Shown here one piece after another: positions 11,105 to 21,793 of a stretch of DNA of 64,000 nt. Source of the DNA: Sphaerosporella brunnea (taxonomy: Eukaryota > Ascomycota > Pezizomycetes > Pezizales > Pyronemataceae); contig VXIS01000098.1 of NCBI GenBank assembly GCA_008704415.1, positions 1 through 64,000 of the forward strand, given 5' to 3'. The position numbers and the translations under genes were made by a program. Position 1 is the first letter of the stretch, and every line of letters starts with the position of its first letter. The notes under the pieces are model-generated. The model saw only the letters and a program-made list of their open reading frames with translations, did no database searches and had not been told where the DNA came from.

Positions 11105-11667
11105 TGCAATTGAGGTCGATGCATTTCGAGGTCTGGATTCTACTCGCTCTCAAGAGTTCGGGCACATCCTGATATCCCCGCTATTCCTCTGCTGCGGACA
11201 TACTTATGTGACTCTGGTTCGTCATTTAGTAGGTTTGAGCACACATCGCCGGCGGAATGTCGCTCACGGTCGCGAGCGTTATGCTTGCAGGCAACGAACT
11301 TGTTATGTGGATAGAGGATCCGAAGCGCGGCAGTCTGCGTATATACTTCTTACAGCAAAGCTTTCCCGCGCCAATCTCGCATGTAATCTCGTCCAGAACC
11401 AAGCCCAGAGCACACAAGTTACGTGTCTTTTTTCACATTAAATATTTCTGCACCACTCCCCAGGCAACAAAGGAAAGTGCGATGAGAACGAGTAGAACTG
11501 CTGATGGCAGAGGCTGCTGAGTGAGTTGTTATGACGCCCTCGATTGACAGAGAACAAAGAAGACATTAATTTAATCACACATACACGGAGGTCCAAGCTC
11601 TCCAGGAGGAAAAATCGGCCAAAATATTCATACACACAATCCATCCCTTTTACTACATGTGTCCCCA
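11105..11667. other. Intergenic between U1 copy 2 and NXT1
   Basis: About 560 bp with no supported gene. It should hold U1 3'-processing signals at its left end and the NXT1 3' UTR at its right end, but I could not identify either. Confidence 0.35.
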
Positions 11668-12195
11668 TCAAGCAGTAACAATGCGGAAGGTCTGCGCTGC
11701 TATCTTGAACTTGGACTGGGAGCCTGGCTCCGGCTTCAGCACGAAACTCTCGCTGAATCCCCGCTGCTCATTGCTCTCGCCATACTTGACAGCACCAGAC
11801 ACGATCAACATGACGCTACAGCTTCCCATTCCGTCCGAAACCAGCGGCTGCGCATCGAAAGACTGGGGGTCGTAGAAGGATTTCGGCATGGTGGCGAAGA
11901 AAGACGAGAAAGCGGCCCCCCCGCTGATAGCGTTGCCATTCCAGGCGATCGAGGCGTTCGAGTGGTAGAAAGCTTCTAGCGTCTGCCGCTCGTGGTTGAG
12001 CGCAGGGTAGTAGGTGTCGACAAAGTGGCGTGCCGCTGATGGGGGAAGGGGAGGTTATTAGATAGGTTTCGAGGCGTGGGAGTGGAGACCTGCTAACCGT
12101 CGGTCGCGATGTTAATGAGCTTGGGATCTTTGTGCGTGGTCTATTGTCTGTGAGTCAGCTTTCGTTTCGATTGGTAGAGGAGCAGAGGCTACCAT
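11668..12195 (-). CDS. NTF2-related mRNA export factor (NXT1/p15-like)
   Basis: An NTF2-fold protein. NXT1/p15 partners the TAP/Mex67 receptor to carry mRNA through nuclear pores. Three exons are predicted: 12195-12193, 12140-12098 and 12035-11668, giving 137 aa, the usual size for the family. The spliced N-terminus MTTHKDPKLINIATDAARHF leads into FVDTYYPALNHERQTLEAFY, a typical NTF2 helix. SIAWNGNAISGGAA and SCSVMLIVSGAVKY supply the beta-sheet core, and the end FSESFVLKPEP..FKIAAQTFRIV is the NTF2 strand pair. The first coding exon is only the ATG itself, with GTAGCC following directly; both introns carry plausible acceptor sites and the first has a GCTGAC branch site. NXT1 is favoured over NTF2 itself because of the tail and length, but this is an inference. 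Confidence 0.8.
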
Positions 12196-12959
12196 TTTTT
12201 GTAATTTTTTTTTGATGTGATTAGCTCTACTAGTAGATGAGTACTGGTTGTATTTGTCGCAGGGTAGCTATATGTACTATAGCGGTAGGTAGTGGTGGTG
12301 ATGGTGGTAGGGTTTTCTTGAGGACGATGAGGACGACGCGTTAAGTTGGATTTCGCGTTTAAGGCTGGCTGCATCTCAGATCCGAGCGTTAAGGTTTGGC
12401 TGGGCATGACTCGCGGAGCCGCAACAGGCAGCCCATGAACCCTTGGCGGCGCGTTAAGCGAATGACGGATGATGGATGACAGCAGCAAGAAAAAACAAAA
12501 AACAATAAAAGACGCTGCACGTGCTGGCGATGGGATGTTCTTCTGCCGATGGAATGTCGTGGGCGCGTCGCTTCTGGCTTGTCAGATGGGCCAGCAAGCA
12601 GCATGACGTGGGAGAGAAGCAAGCAGGCCAGCAAGTACGCAAGCAAGCAAGCAAGCAGGCAGGCAAGCAAGCATGCACATGCTTTTTTTTGCTGGAAATT
12701 AAACATGCTCCGAGCAGAGCTCTCGAAAGGGTAAAGCCATGTGGCCTCAACTCTGCTCTAGCACTCTATCCCCCCCATCGTGCCACCACCACTCCCAACC
12801 AAACCCAGCCAACCAACTCCTCCCGCAACTGACTCGTGCTCTCTCCTGTGCTCCCGAGAGCCTTGTCTGCTCGACTCAAGAAAAACATTTCGACGCTCGC
12901 CCCCTTCGCCGAACTTCTTTTCCTGCTCGACAACCAGCGTCACGTCTGGCTCATATACC
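12196..12959. other. Intergenic region with GCAA/GCAG tandem repeat
   Basis: The shared upstream region of two divergent genes, NXT1 (minus) and the acyltransferase (plus). At about 12605-12673 it carries an imperfect tetranucleotide repeat of AAGC/AGGC units. No other coding signal is seen. Confidence 0.5.
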
Positions 12960-14506
12960 ATGGTCGACAACAGTCGGAAGCTGGATCGCCCGCCATCCGG
13001 CGAGAAAATAGGCACCGCTACCAAACCTGCAGGTCTTCATCCTTCCGGCGCCGTTCGTTATGGAGGTTTCCGAAGGTTCATCCGGATGTGCTCGTGCGCC
13101 ATTTGGCTACTCTCGTGTGTCTTGGTGTAAGTAGGCCCGCTACGATGGCCCTTGCAGTCCTCGTGATGATGTTAATCGACAGTGCAGGATTCTTGCAACG
13201 CAGGTCTGTCGAGTATACATCCAATAACACGAGTATCCATTGACAGAATCAGTTTATCGGTGCGCCGCTATACTTTGTGAACCGGCCAATGTATTATGCC
13301 TGGATGTCTCGAACCAAGCAGCACTTTGGCGTCTTCGTGACAACTCTCACGCAGTGGTGGTCTCCAACTGTTGTCCGCGTTACTGGCGACAAATCTGTGC
13401 GACGCCAGCTTAAGCAGACCGCGGATGGATCCCTGGAATGTCAGTTCCCAGAGCGTATGATCTTGATCGCCAACCATCAGGTATTGCCCACTGTCCGAGA
13501 CGTTTTCGTGTAGTCCTTCAGTATGCTGAGTTCCCCCAGTTGTACTCCGACTGGCTCTATCTCTGGTGGATCGCATACACCGCGAAAATGCACGGCTTCA
13601 TCTACATTATCTTGAAGGAGTCGCTCAAGTGGCTTCCTCTCGTTGGAGTCGGCATGCAGTTTTATGGATTTATTTTCATGGCTAGAAAGTGGGAGCAGGA
13701 TAAATCAAGAATGGAGCACCGGCTCTCTAAGCTCGCCGCCGGGCGGGAAGATCCAATGTGGCTGTTGATTTTTCCGGAGGGAACGAACGCGAGCTCTAAC
13801 GGTCGCAACACGAGTGCTAAATTCGCCAAAAAACTGGGAGTCGAGGATCTTAAGCACCAGCTATTGCCTAGATCTACTGGGCTGCGGTTTTGTCTGGAGC
13901 AGATGAAGGAGACTGTCGATTGGGTTTATGACTGCACTGTTGCTTACGAGGGCGTTCGGTCGGTACCTGTTGTTCTAAACCCGCCTAGAACGTGGAGCTG
14001 ACTGAAACAGGCGCAATGAGTTTGGCCAGGATTATTTCACTCTATACTCGACTTATTTTGAAGGACGCCCGCCAAAGTCGGTCAACATGCACTGGCGCCG
14101 ATTTGCGGTCAAGGATATTCCTATCGAAGACCCCGCTGAATTCGAGCTGTGGCTTCGAGAGCGGTGGTATGAAAAGGACAACCTGCTGGAGTACTACATG
14201 GAGAATGGACGATTTCCGGAAGATGATGAACCCAAGGATAATGGCCACATTACCGAAAACATCGATACTCGCCAGCGCCATAAGGTTTGTGGAGAGGAGC
14301 GAACTGTCAGTACCGTCGGCGGGACAAATTCGGACGGGAAGTGGGAGGGTCCGGTTGAAACAGAGGTCAAATTGGCCCGTTGGTGGGACGTACTCGATAT
14401 TTTCACGGTGGTTTTGTGGGTACCCCCGTTCTATTTCTATGCCTTTATGTCTCTTTTCGTTGAGTGGTTTCTCAATATTGGCAACTTTTTGGGCTTTCTG
14501 GAATAA
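12960..14506 (+). CDS. LCLAT1-like lysophospholipid acyltransferase
   Basis: A membrane acyltransferase of the PlsC/LPLAT superfamily, closest in pattern to the LCLAT1/Cst26 group that acylates lysophospholipids. Five exons: 12960-13126, 13188-13203, 13253-13480, 13540-13958 and 14011-14506, giving 441 aa. Motif I reads NHQLYSDW (from residue 135), the variant NHx4D form of this group, and the acyl-acceptor motif FPEGT is at about 215-219. A transmembrane segment lies near residues 40-58 and a pair of hydrophobic segments near the C-terminus (WWDVLDIFTVVLWVPPFYF onward). Exon 2 is only 16 nt; it is needed to read VLVILATQFIGAPLYF in frame. The downstream frame YGQDYF-type signature and HWRRF segment fit the family. 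Substrate is not determined by sequence. Confidence 0.88.
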
Positions 14507-15012
14507 CCTCCGTGTGGAGTCTTGGGTAATTAACATGTTTCGAAGGAGGCATGAAGGCGGTACAGCGAGATAAACACCTGCTAACCAGTGTCGTTCCCTG
14601 GTAGTACCGTCTTCCTCATGGTAAGATTGGTTTTTCAGATGAACGGGATCTACGAGAAGGTAGCACTCGGAATATGGATGTAAATGGAGGGAACGGCGTG
14701 CTGGGATTTCATTTTGGGCGTTCAGTATGGTCCGGCGTTTTTAGAACTACTACTGTTTTCTCTGCTTTCAGAAAGGGACCATGAAGATATTTGGAAATTC
14801 TTCTGCATACTTGCATGGTGCTGATGCATAGCCAGTTCGAGTTGTGGATTGCATGGCTACAAATTCATTTTTTTCTCATCTGGTTCAGGTTTGAGCACCC
14901 GGTCGCCGAGAAGGGTGCTCGGCACGGAGGCCGACCCCGAGATCAAGGCTGAGCCATGTTGGCTTCCCGGGAAAGCCCTAAGCCCTGACCCCTAGTTTCC
15001 ACACATAATTTT
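14507..15012. other. Intergenic between the acyltransferase and U1 copy 3
   Basis: No coding frame supported. Contains a short GC-rich inverted repeat (GAGCACCC..GGGTGCTC, near 14893-14921). Confidence 0.35.
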
Positions 15013-15078
15013 GGCCGACGCCAAGTCAACATCAAGTATAAAACGCTGGCTCCTGGCCCCACTCCTCCTTTCTTCTTC
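15013..15078 (+). promoter_or_regulatory. U1 copy 3 promoter
   Basis: Reads TTGGCCGACGCCAAGTC, then AAGTATAAAACG (TATA at 15037-15043, about 42 bp from the RNA start), then a pyrimidine-rich tract up to the RNA. It closely matches the region before U1 copy 4 at 39482-39552. The upstream motif AATTTTGGCCGAC is also found before U1 copy 1. Confidence 0.65.
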
Positions 15079-15270
15079 ATACTTACCTTGATGCGACTCG
15101 GTGGCTCACCAAGCACCGAGATCCGGAGAAACAGCCTTCATTGCACAGCGAAGGCTTGGATTCTCTGCGAAAGGCCTTCGGGTCGTTCGGCGTCGTAATT
15201 TTTGATTTCTTGCTTTGTGGAAACACGCTTTCATTGACGATCTGGGTGTCACCGAGACGTTGAGGAAAGA
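15079..15270 (+). ncRNA. U1 spliceosomal snRNA, copy 3 (class B)
   Basis: Begins ATACTTACCTTG. SL I is CTCGGTG/CACCGAG around the 10-nt loop GCTCACCAAG, which matches the U1-70K loop consensus GAUCANGAAG at eight of ten positions. SL II is AGCCTTC/GAAGGCT around ATTGCACAGC. SL III is CGAAAGGCC-TTCG-GGTCGTTCG. The Sm site AATTTTTG is at about 15197-15204. SL IV at 15228-15269 pairs CTTTCATTGACG with CGTTGAGGAAAG. Compared with class A, both arms of SL I and SL II have changed together, which preserves pairing. It is convergent with the small gene ending at 15361. Confidence 0.9.
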
Positions 15271-15360
15271 AAGCATTTGATCTTCGGATGTGAAGTGCTT
15301 GTTTACTCGGACAGCCAATCGTCCAACCAAGTCCATCCGCCAGTCCCCTTCATGCCAATC

Positions 15361-15817
15361 TCATACAGTCCCATAGTTCTGCTGCCGTGCAGCTGCTGTC
15401 CTCTCTATTATACAAGCCTTTACCACTTGCACCAACTGTTCTTGCGTCTCCTGTTCATCAGGGGTTATGTCGTGCTGTACGCGTAACTCAGCGACCCTTC
15501 AAGGCAAGTTTTCCGAGTCAAAACATACAGCCATCAACCACCTCCGTAGCTCGGGCTCGCTCCACTCGCTTGGGTCACCGAATGGGTCATCAGGACTCGG
15601 GCTGCCGAGGAGAGGTTCGTCTCGCCAAATCGCCCACGCGGACACCCCGACGATTATCCCGGCGAAGGCAAAGAAGGCGTTCTGAGCTTGTTAACTAGGT
15701 ATCCAGCCGGTTTGCTGGACAGGACGGGAGGCATACTCTCGAGGATAGGAGACGGTCGAGTGCTGTGGGACTGCGCATTTGAATCTGATGCTGTTGCGGA
15801 ATTGGAATTGGAGCCAT
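15361..15817 (-). CDS. Small fungal protein with one membrane segment and SAP-like C-terminus
   Basis: A three-exon gene with no long open frame in any single exon: 15817-15737, 15681-15529 and 15474-15361, giving 115 aa. The N-terminus MAPIPIPQQHQIQMRSPTAL is followed by a hydrophobic segment NAFFAFAGIIVGVSAWAIW (about residues 28-46). Then comes an acidic linker DPFGDPSEWSEPELRRWL, which spliced runs on as MAHDITPDEQETQEQLVQVV. The ELRRWL..TQEQLVQVV part resembles the helix-turn-helix of SAP/HeH motifs. Each intron has a good donor (GTATGC or GTATGT) and a CAG acceptor, and all three exons are multiples of three. The function is unknown. The support is the coherence of the spliced frame. 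Confidence 0.6.
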
Positions 15818-16117
15818 CGTCGCGATTTATGTATGCGGGCTTCTTGTTTCTTGTTGGCGGAGCTTTCTTTTTGCTTTGTGCTCCGCCTTCAGGCGACCGA
15901 CGTGTGGCGCTGGGTGATTACAAAGGCAGGTGATGGCAATCAGATTGGATTAGTTAGATAAGGGCTTGGACCTAGCGCACACCACAGTCCCGCCAAATTT
16001 GTGCGATCCCCACACAATCCTCTCGGAAAGCTTGGCGATTCCGCTGAACGACGACCCGACGACAAACGAATTTACCGCGAAATCCCCGACGTCCGACACC
16101 CCACCCACACCGACAAA

Positions 16118-16618
16118 ATGCCCAAGCAGGTTCACGACATCAAGGAGTTCATCGAACTCTGCCGGCGCAAGGATGCTTCGAGTACGTTCAGTTCCACACC
16201 CGCGGCATAGCAGGAGGGGGAGAAAGAAGGCAGCTTTTTTTACGAGGAGAAAGCATGCGGAGAGGTCATAATGCTGGGGATTGAGGGCTGACTTGTGTAA
16301 TTTTTGGGTGGTTACAGCTGCTAGGATAAAGGTCCGTTTACATGCGTTGGATGCGAACCACGTTGTGGAACGGAATGCTGATAGAAATTTTTTGCGAGGA
16401 ATACAGAAGTCCACCAAGGGTGCGTCGCAGATCAAGTTCAAGGTCCGCTGCAGCCGACATCTCTATACCCTCGTCCTCAAGGACACCGACAAGGCCGAGA
16501 AGCTCAAGCAGTCTCTTCCTCCCGGTACATTTCCCCATTTGTACCTCTGCACGAATCAGCTCCTAACCGCCATGCAGGACTCACCATCACCGACGTTCCC
16601 TCTGGCAGCAAGAAATAA
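16118..16618 (+). CDS. rpl38: 60S ribosomal protein eL38
   Basis: A small cytosolic large-subunit ribosomal protein. Four exons: 16118-16181, 16318-16331, 16407-16524 and 16578-16618, giving 78 aa, the normal size. The product reads [20 protein letters not shown], then TARIK, then [20 protein letters not shown], then [20 protein letters not shown] and [12 protein letters not shown]. All match eL38. The second exon is only 14 nt and encodes ARIK plus part of the preceding codon. The last intron has a CTAAC branch site. Short early exons are common in fungal ribosomal protein genes. Confidence 0.95.
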
Positions 16619-17843
16619 ACGCGCTCTGACGATGCGGTGTGGGGTTAATGTGTACTATGGGCATAGGGCACAAAAAAATTAAAGCAGTTTTGCGTTCGGA
16701 TAATGGCGCTACAATGGCAATGCTTTCTGGTTCAAATTGCGAGCTCCAACTGCGCCTTTTGATGCTGAAATGTGGAGTGATGCACAAATTACCATCGGAT
16801 ACGAACAGAACTGTTGGAACCCATCGTGACGTCTCCACGGGTTTCCAAAACTCGGCCAGTGACGCAACGCGGCTCGAGCAACGTCAATCCTCCTGCCCGG
16901 AGGCGGACAACGTCACTACCGCCCGGCGGTGAACATAACCCACTGTTTGCCAGTTGCGGCGCCGTCCGTAATGCTTCATCTTCCGAATGCCCCATCTCCC
17001 AATGCCTCGCCAACAAAACAAAGAACTGGCTGTGTTTCGCCGTTGGCGCGATTTATACTCGTTCCCGCGACCGTATGTTTTGAACCCGGTATCGTCGATG
17101 CTGCCTTTTCGAACCTGTCTTCTGAACCCGCTCTCCACCTGCGCTGTATCATTCCTATCATGATGTCAGTCTGCAGATCTCTCGGCGGTACGCGATACTT
17201 AACGAACCTACTCCACCTTGTATGCAACCATACGGTACGGCTGTGTTTCGATACTGGTGCATCACTAGAAATATGCGAGTGATTCAACATGACCGAAACA
17301 TGGCCAGCGCCCATTGGAGAGAGTTTTAGGAATTGAGATGCTGTGCTCGGTCTGGTGTCACTACTAATCAGTCGGACGTACTGGCACCAGTTAATGATTT
17401 CCCTTCCGTTGGAATTACCTATCTATGGCGCGTTACTGCCCGAGACCCCTGAAGGAGGAATACGTGCGCTGTTTCGCGGCATCATACAGAATTCATTCAA
17501 CCTGCCCTTCTGGTGCAAACGTAAAATTTCTACACAACGGCCGGTATAATGGAGATGCTACAGAAGTGAGTGATTGCGATTCCTTTGATTTGAGAGGCAA
17601 TGACAATGAATCATTCCTCCCGCCCAAAAACGGCTAGTAGTGCCGCCTTCGCGGCTGCGGTGCAACCACGACTGGTATCTAAGAGGACACATCTTCGCAG
17701 GCGCGCTAGGTGGATCCACGTCCACATATCTAAGTAAGCTCCGGTTCGTTTGTAGAGAAAACACCAACACTTCTTCAACGAACTCAACCCCCACTACCCC
17801 TCGTTCCCTTCGTCCATTTCAGCGCCTGTGCACAGCAGCCGCC
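16619..17843. other. Intergenic between eL38 and STE24
   Basis: About 1.2 kb with no conserved frame on either strand. The last 200 bp before the STE24 ATG are pyrimidine-rich and end in GCCGCCATGG, a favourable start context. Confidence 0.4.
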
Positions 17844-19395
17844 ATGGATTTCCTAGGGGTGGGTATTGTCGCTCTGAACGGCAATTGCAAGACGCTTCCT
17901 CATTCGAAGTTTGGACTGATGGTCGTCGTCGTCGCAGAACCTCGCTCGAGCCCTGGACCGCCCTGGATTTCCGTGGAAAACCCTTATCATCAGCTTCGGT
18001 GTATCCCAGTACCTTCTCGAAACATGGCTTTCATACCGACAACACAAGAAGCTCTGTGAGACTAAGGTTCCCAAAGCGCTGGAGGGCGTGGTCACCAAGG
18101 AGGTTTACGACAAATCTCAGGTACATGGCCAAAAGTAGCAGGGAGATGGTGTGATAGATATTGACACTGGTAATAGGAGTATGGACGCGCCAAGTCCAAG
18201 TTCGGTTTCGTCAGCTCTCTTTACGGTCAAGTCACCAACATTGCAACCATCCACTTTGATATCCTCCCCAAGCTCTGGAATCTCGCCGGTGTGATTATCA
18301 CGAAATATGCACCTGCTCGGTTCAGCGGTGAAATTTCGCAGTCTATCGTCTTCTTCATCGTGTTCACGGTCACCAGCAACCTTATTAGCCTTCCGCTCTC
18401 ATACTACAAGAATTTTGTGCTTGAGCAGAAATTCGGATTCAATAAGCAGACCGAGAAGCTGGTGGGTTGTGTCTGCGTGATTTGCGGGGCATTGACTTAT
18501 CATTGGGTAGTTTTTCATGGATACTATTAAAACCCAGATCTTGATCGCCGCCATCGGTAGCCCCATTCTTGCAGGATTCTTGAAGATAGTCAGCTACTTT
18601 GGCGACAACTTCTTCTACTACGTTTGGCTTTTTGTTCTGGGAGTGCAAGCTTTCATGATCACCGTCTACCCAATTACGATTCTTCCGCTGTTCAACAAGC
18701 TTACGCCTTTGGAAGATGGCAAGCTGAAGACTGAGGTCGAATCGTTGGCCGCAAAACTCAACTTCCCTCTGAAGCATCTGTACGTCATCGACGGCTCAAA
18801 GCGAAGCGCGCACAGCAACGCCTATTTCTACGGACTGCCCTGGAGCAAGCACATTGTCATTTACGATACCTTGATCGAGAAAAGCAACGTCGACGAGGTC
18901 GTTGCAGTTCTCGCGCACGAATTGGGACACTGGAAAGAGGGCCACACTACCAAGCAATTCATCGTCTCACAGGCAAGGAAAATCACGCCCTCTCATCAAT
19001 CGTAAATACTGACATATGGGCAGTTTTACACTTTCGCAGTCTTTGCCTTGTTCTCGGTGTTCATCAAGAACCGATCCTTGTACCAGGCTTTCGGATTCCA
19101 CGATTCAATGCCTACCATCATCGGCTTCCTTATTTTCAACGACATCTTAACTCCCGTAGACACCGTGTTGAAGCTCCTGATGAACCTCATGTCGCGCAAG
19201 TTTGAGTACGAGGCGGATGCATTCGCTGTTCGGTTGGGATACGCCAAGGACCTCGCGAAGAGTTTGATCAAGCTTCAGGTTCAGAACCTGAGCACCATGG
19301 ACGCCGACTGGCTATACTCGGCCTACCACTACACGCACCCCATCCTTCCGGAACGATTGAGGGCGATGGACTGGAAGGGAGGAAAGGTTGAATAG
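17844..19395 (+). CDS. ste24: CAAX prenyl protease 1 (Ste24, M48 metalloprotease)
   Basis: An ER-membrane zinc protease that removes the terminal AAX of farnesylated CAAX proteins such as the mating pheromone. Five exons: 17844-17858, 17938-18120, 18177-18461, 18511-18972 and 19024-19395, giving 438 aa (the yeast protein is slightly longer). The zinc motif HELGH lies at about residues 297-301 and the third ligand is in EYEADAFAVRLGY at about 376. Several hydrophobic helices flank them, and the tail YTHPILPERLRAMD is diagnostic. Exon 1 encodes only MDFLG. Intron 4 (18973-19023) begins GCAAGG and ends CAG, with an ACTGAC branch site, so it is a GC-AG intron. No GT donor can give the conserved FIVSQFYTFAVF. 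Confidence 0.95.
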
Positions 19396-19616
19396 AGAAA
19401 TGTTTAGTGGGTGTGCTGGGAAGGGAGAGATAGAGAAGGTTAGTCTGATGTCGCTCAACCAAATCGTTCATGAGCCTACGAGAGGAAAATAGCCCGAGGA
19501 GGATAGAACAAAATGAGATATCTATTCGCATGCATGAGTGTATCATTACTTTGTGCGCCTGAAAGCAGAGAACCGAAACCGCCACTCCGAATTCTTCCCC
19601 CCAATTAATCCCGTCA

Positions 19617-20060
19617 TTAAGCAGCATTCTCCTTCGCCCTCTCCGCCGCTCTTCGCTTCCTCTCCTCCTTCATACGTGCCTTCTTCTCCGCCTTTCTCTT
19701 CTCCTTATCCACCGATCCACCACTAGGAGCAGCCGCCTCAACCATCTCTGATTGCTGCTGCTGCGGCTCCTCCTCCTCCATCACTTCCGCCTCTTGCTCC
19801 TCCGCAACCTCATGCACTTTCACGGGCTTCTTCTTCTCGGCCACGACCGAAGCCTCGACGGGTTTAGGCACGTACACGCCCAGCAGGGCCTTCTCGATGC
19901 GTCGCTGGTCGGATAACACAAGCTCGCCGCGCGCGGAGGTGTTTTTGTCGGCGTCGGCCTTGAGGATGAAGTTTGCGAGGAAGGTCTGTGCTTGGGCGGG
20001 TGAGATTTTTTGGGCGGCGACGACGCGAGTCGGGGGGATCGATGCGGCGATTGCTGACAT
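19617..20060 (-). CDS. Small charged protein resembling RNA polymerase I subunit A14
   Basis: A single-exon frame of 147 aa. Residues about 1-70 are folded-looking (TRVVAAQKISPAQAQTFLAN, FILKADAD, then LSDQRRIEKALLGVYVP). The rest is low-complexity: acidic (EEQEAEVMEEEEPQQQQ), then a lysine/arginine-rich tail. The N-terminal pattern of two short helices around an LxxLxRIExxLxG core recalls fungal A14, which pairs with A43 in RNA polymerase I. This assignment rests on general pattern only. It is divergent from the bL34m gene with a 179-bp shared promoter. Confidence 0.45.
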   Translation of the reverse strand: MSAIAASIPPTRVVAAQKISPAQAQTFLANFILKADADKNTSARGELVLSDQRRIEKALLGVYVPKPVEASVVAEKKKPVKVHEVAEEQEAEVMEEEEPQQQQSEMVEAAAPSGGSVDKEKRKAEKKARMKEERKRRAAERAKENAA

Positions 20061-20239
20061 TTTTTGTCGGCGGCGTGAGTGTTTGGAATTGAACTGCGGT
20101 GGTGGTGTTGGTGGAAGCTGCCCAAAGGTTTCTCGACAAACCCTGCGCGTTCCGGCGCCAAGAAAGAGCCTCGAAAACCACTCCCCCCCCCCACATAACG
20201 TCTTACCTCACGTTCCTCCTTTCAGGCGCAGCAGCAACC

Positions 20240-20666
20240 ATGTTCGCCCTCCGCACAGCATTCTGGACATCACGTCCCGCCGCGGCTCGGTATATTCCCT
20301 GCTTCTCTTCAATCACAGCACAGTACAGGCGAATTGGGGCTAACAAACAGGAAAACACACAGCGCATTCTCCACGCTCCTCTCGACCTCCACTATGCGGC
20401 GGCCGACAGTTCTCGGCGCAGCCCCGGCGGGTCTCGCGACGCCGCCGACCACGGTGCTGGGCGCGACGGACACGATCGTGCCTAAGGTCTCGGCATCGCC
20501 TGTGCTGCAGGCGTTGCAGGTGCGCAACGGCCCCAGAGACACCTTTGATCCTTCGCACCGCGTCCGGAAGAGGCGTTCCGGGTTTCTGGTTAGGCTTAAG
20601 ACGAGGACTGGGAGGGCTACTTTGAAGCGGAGGAAGTTGAAGGGGCGGAAGTCGTTGAGTCATTAA
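20240..20666 (+). CDS. Mitochondrial ribosomal protein bL34m
   Basis: A mitoribosome large-subunit protein. Two exons, 20240-20289 and 20351-20666, give 121 aa. The N-terminus MFALRTAFWTSRPAAARKTH is a typical Arg/Ala-rich presequence. The C-terminal 45 residues RNGPRDTFDPSHRVRKRRSG, then FLVRLKTRTGRATLKRRKLKG, are the bacterial L34 core. The intron has a GTATAT donor, a GCTAAC branch site and a CAG acceptor. Confidence 0.93.
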
Positions 20667-21793
20667 TTAAGCGGCCATCATGCCCCATACATACCCCGTG
20701 GTTTTGTCGGAATTCGCTTCGTACCTGGTGAAAAATAATGTACATATCCACCAGACCCCGTCTACCCTACACCTATCTGCCCCGACGTCTATCTCTCCAC
20801 TGGCACCAGTCTTGTCTCCGCCACTACCCTCGTTGCGTCTCCTCTAGCCTTGAGTAAGAAGTACATCTTACTTACTTATCTACCCGCACGTCATTGTTCC
20901 CGGTATGCAGGTCACACTGGATTCTACCGCCTTCAGCAGTCTGAGTGCCACCCGAATGAAACGGTCCTCGGGCAGAGCTTCCCAACATACGCCAAATATA
21001 AAGCCGCAATGCGGGGCTGGCCAGTGTCCTCGACAGCCCGCCTAAAGTGGCCTGCCTGGAAGAAGCCAGCGGGGCTTCAAACCTGCAGCCGGGCGGGCTT
21101 CGAAAAAAACGAGTGCTCTCTCCTGGGACTAGCAACGCAAACATTGGCAGAGATAAACAGTCCGCCGGGCTTTGGCTGCAGTCGAAACAGTCAGCCCGGC
21201 TTCTTGTTCAGCCGACGCAGCCATCCAGCATCCCGCCGGCTATCAACAGTAAATAGACGGGGGATACTTTATTTTTTGACGGGGTACGGAGAGAATTTGA
21301 CAAAAGCCGCGGGACACGCAGCATAACATCCGTTAATTAAGCTTGGGAGGAAGGAATGGAGGGAGCACCTAAAAGCCATAGCCCTCTTTTAAGCAGCCAG
21401 GTCGAACAATGAAGCCCGTGAACAAAGCGAGTGATTTCTCGTGAAGCAACTACACCAGAACGCCGTGCACTTCCTTGCCCTCTGCAATAGTGCTCTAATC
21501 AGCCAGCCGAGCTTTTATAAAAGCCCGACAGCCAATGGCTCAGCTGACTGGCTACTTGGATCGATGTCTCTCGTGCATTTTTGCTGTGCACAGTACTTGC
21601 GGCGGGTGTTATATTTATAGCATTTGTTTGTACCCTAGGAGGATGGTTCACCAGGGAGGTAATATACATAGATGATTCAACAAGAGGGAATATGGATAAT
21701 TCAATCCGAGATAATCAAAAAAAAAAACGGGAAACCTTTTCTTATGATACACCCTTTGCCCCACCCACATCACCTCGTCCGCCCTGGCGCCGT
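20667..21793. other. Intergenic with degenerate GC-rich repeats
   Basis: Between about 21010 and 21245 short degenerate units of the GCCCGGCTTC or GCCGGGCTT kind recur in both orientations. They are interspersed with CAGCC and GAAACAG motifs, as in an old repeat or transposon remnant. No coding frame is supported. Confidence 0.35.

Noticed and set aside
10624..11124. 166-codon minus-strand frame spanning both U1 copies 1 and 2
   Set aside because: It runs through two structured U1 RNAs and their promoter in opposite senses; an open frame there is fortuitous.
20850..21326. 158-codon plus-strand frame in GC-rich repeats
   Set aside because: The sequence consists of degenerate repeat units and has no recognisable domain.
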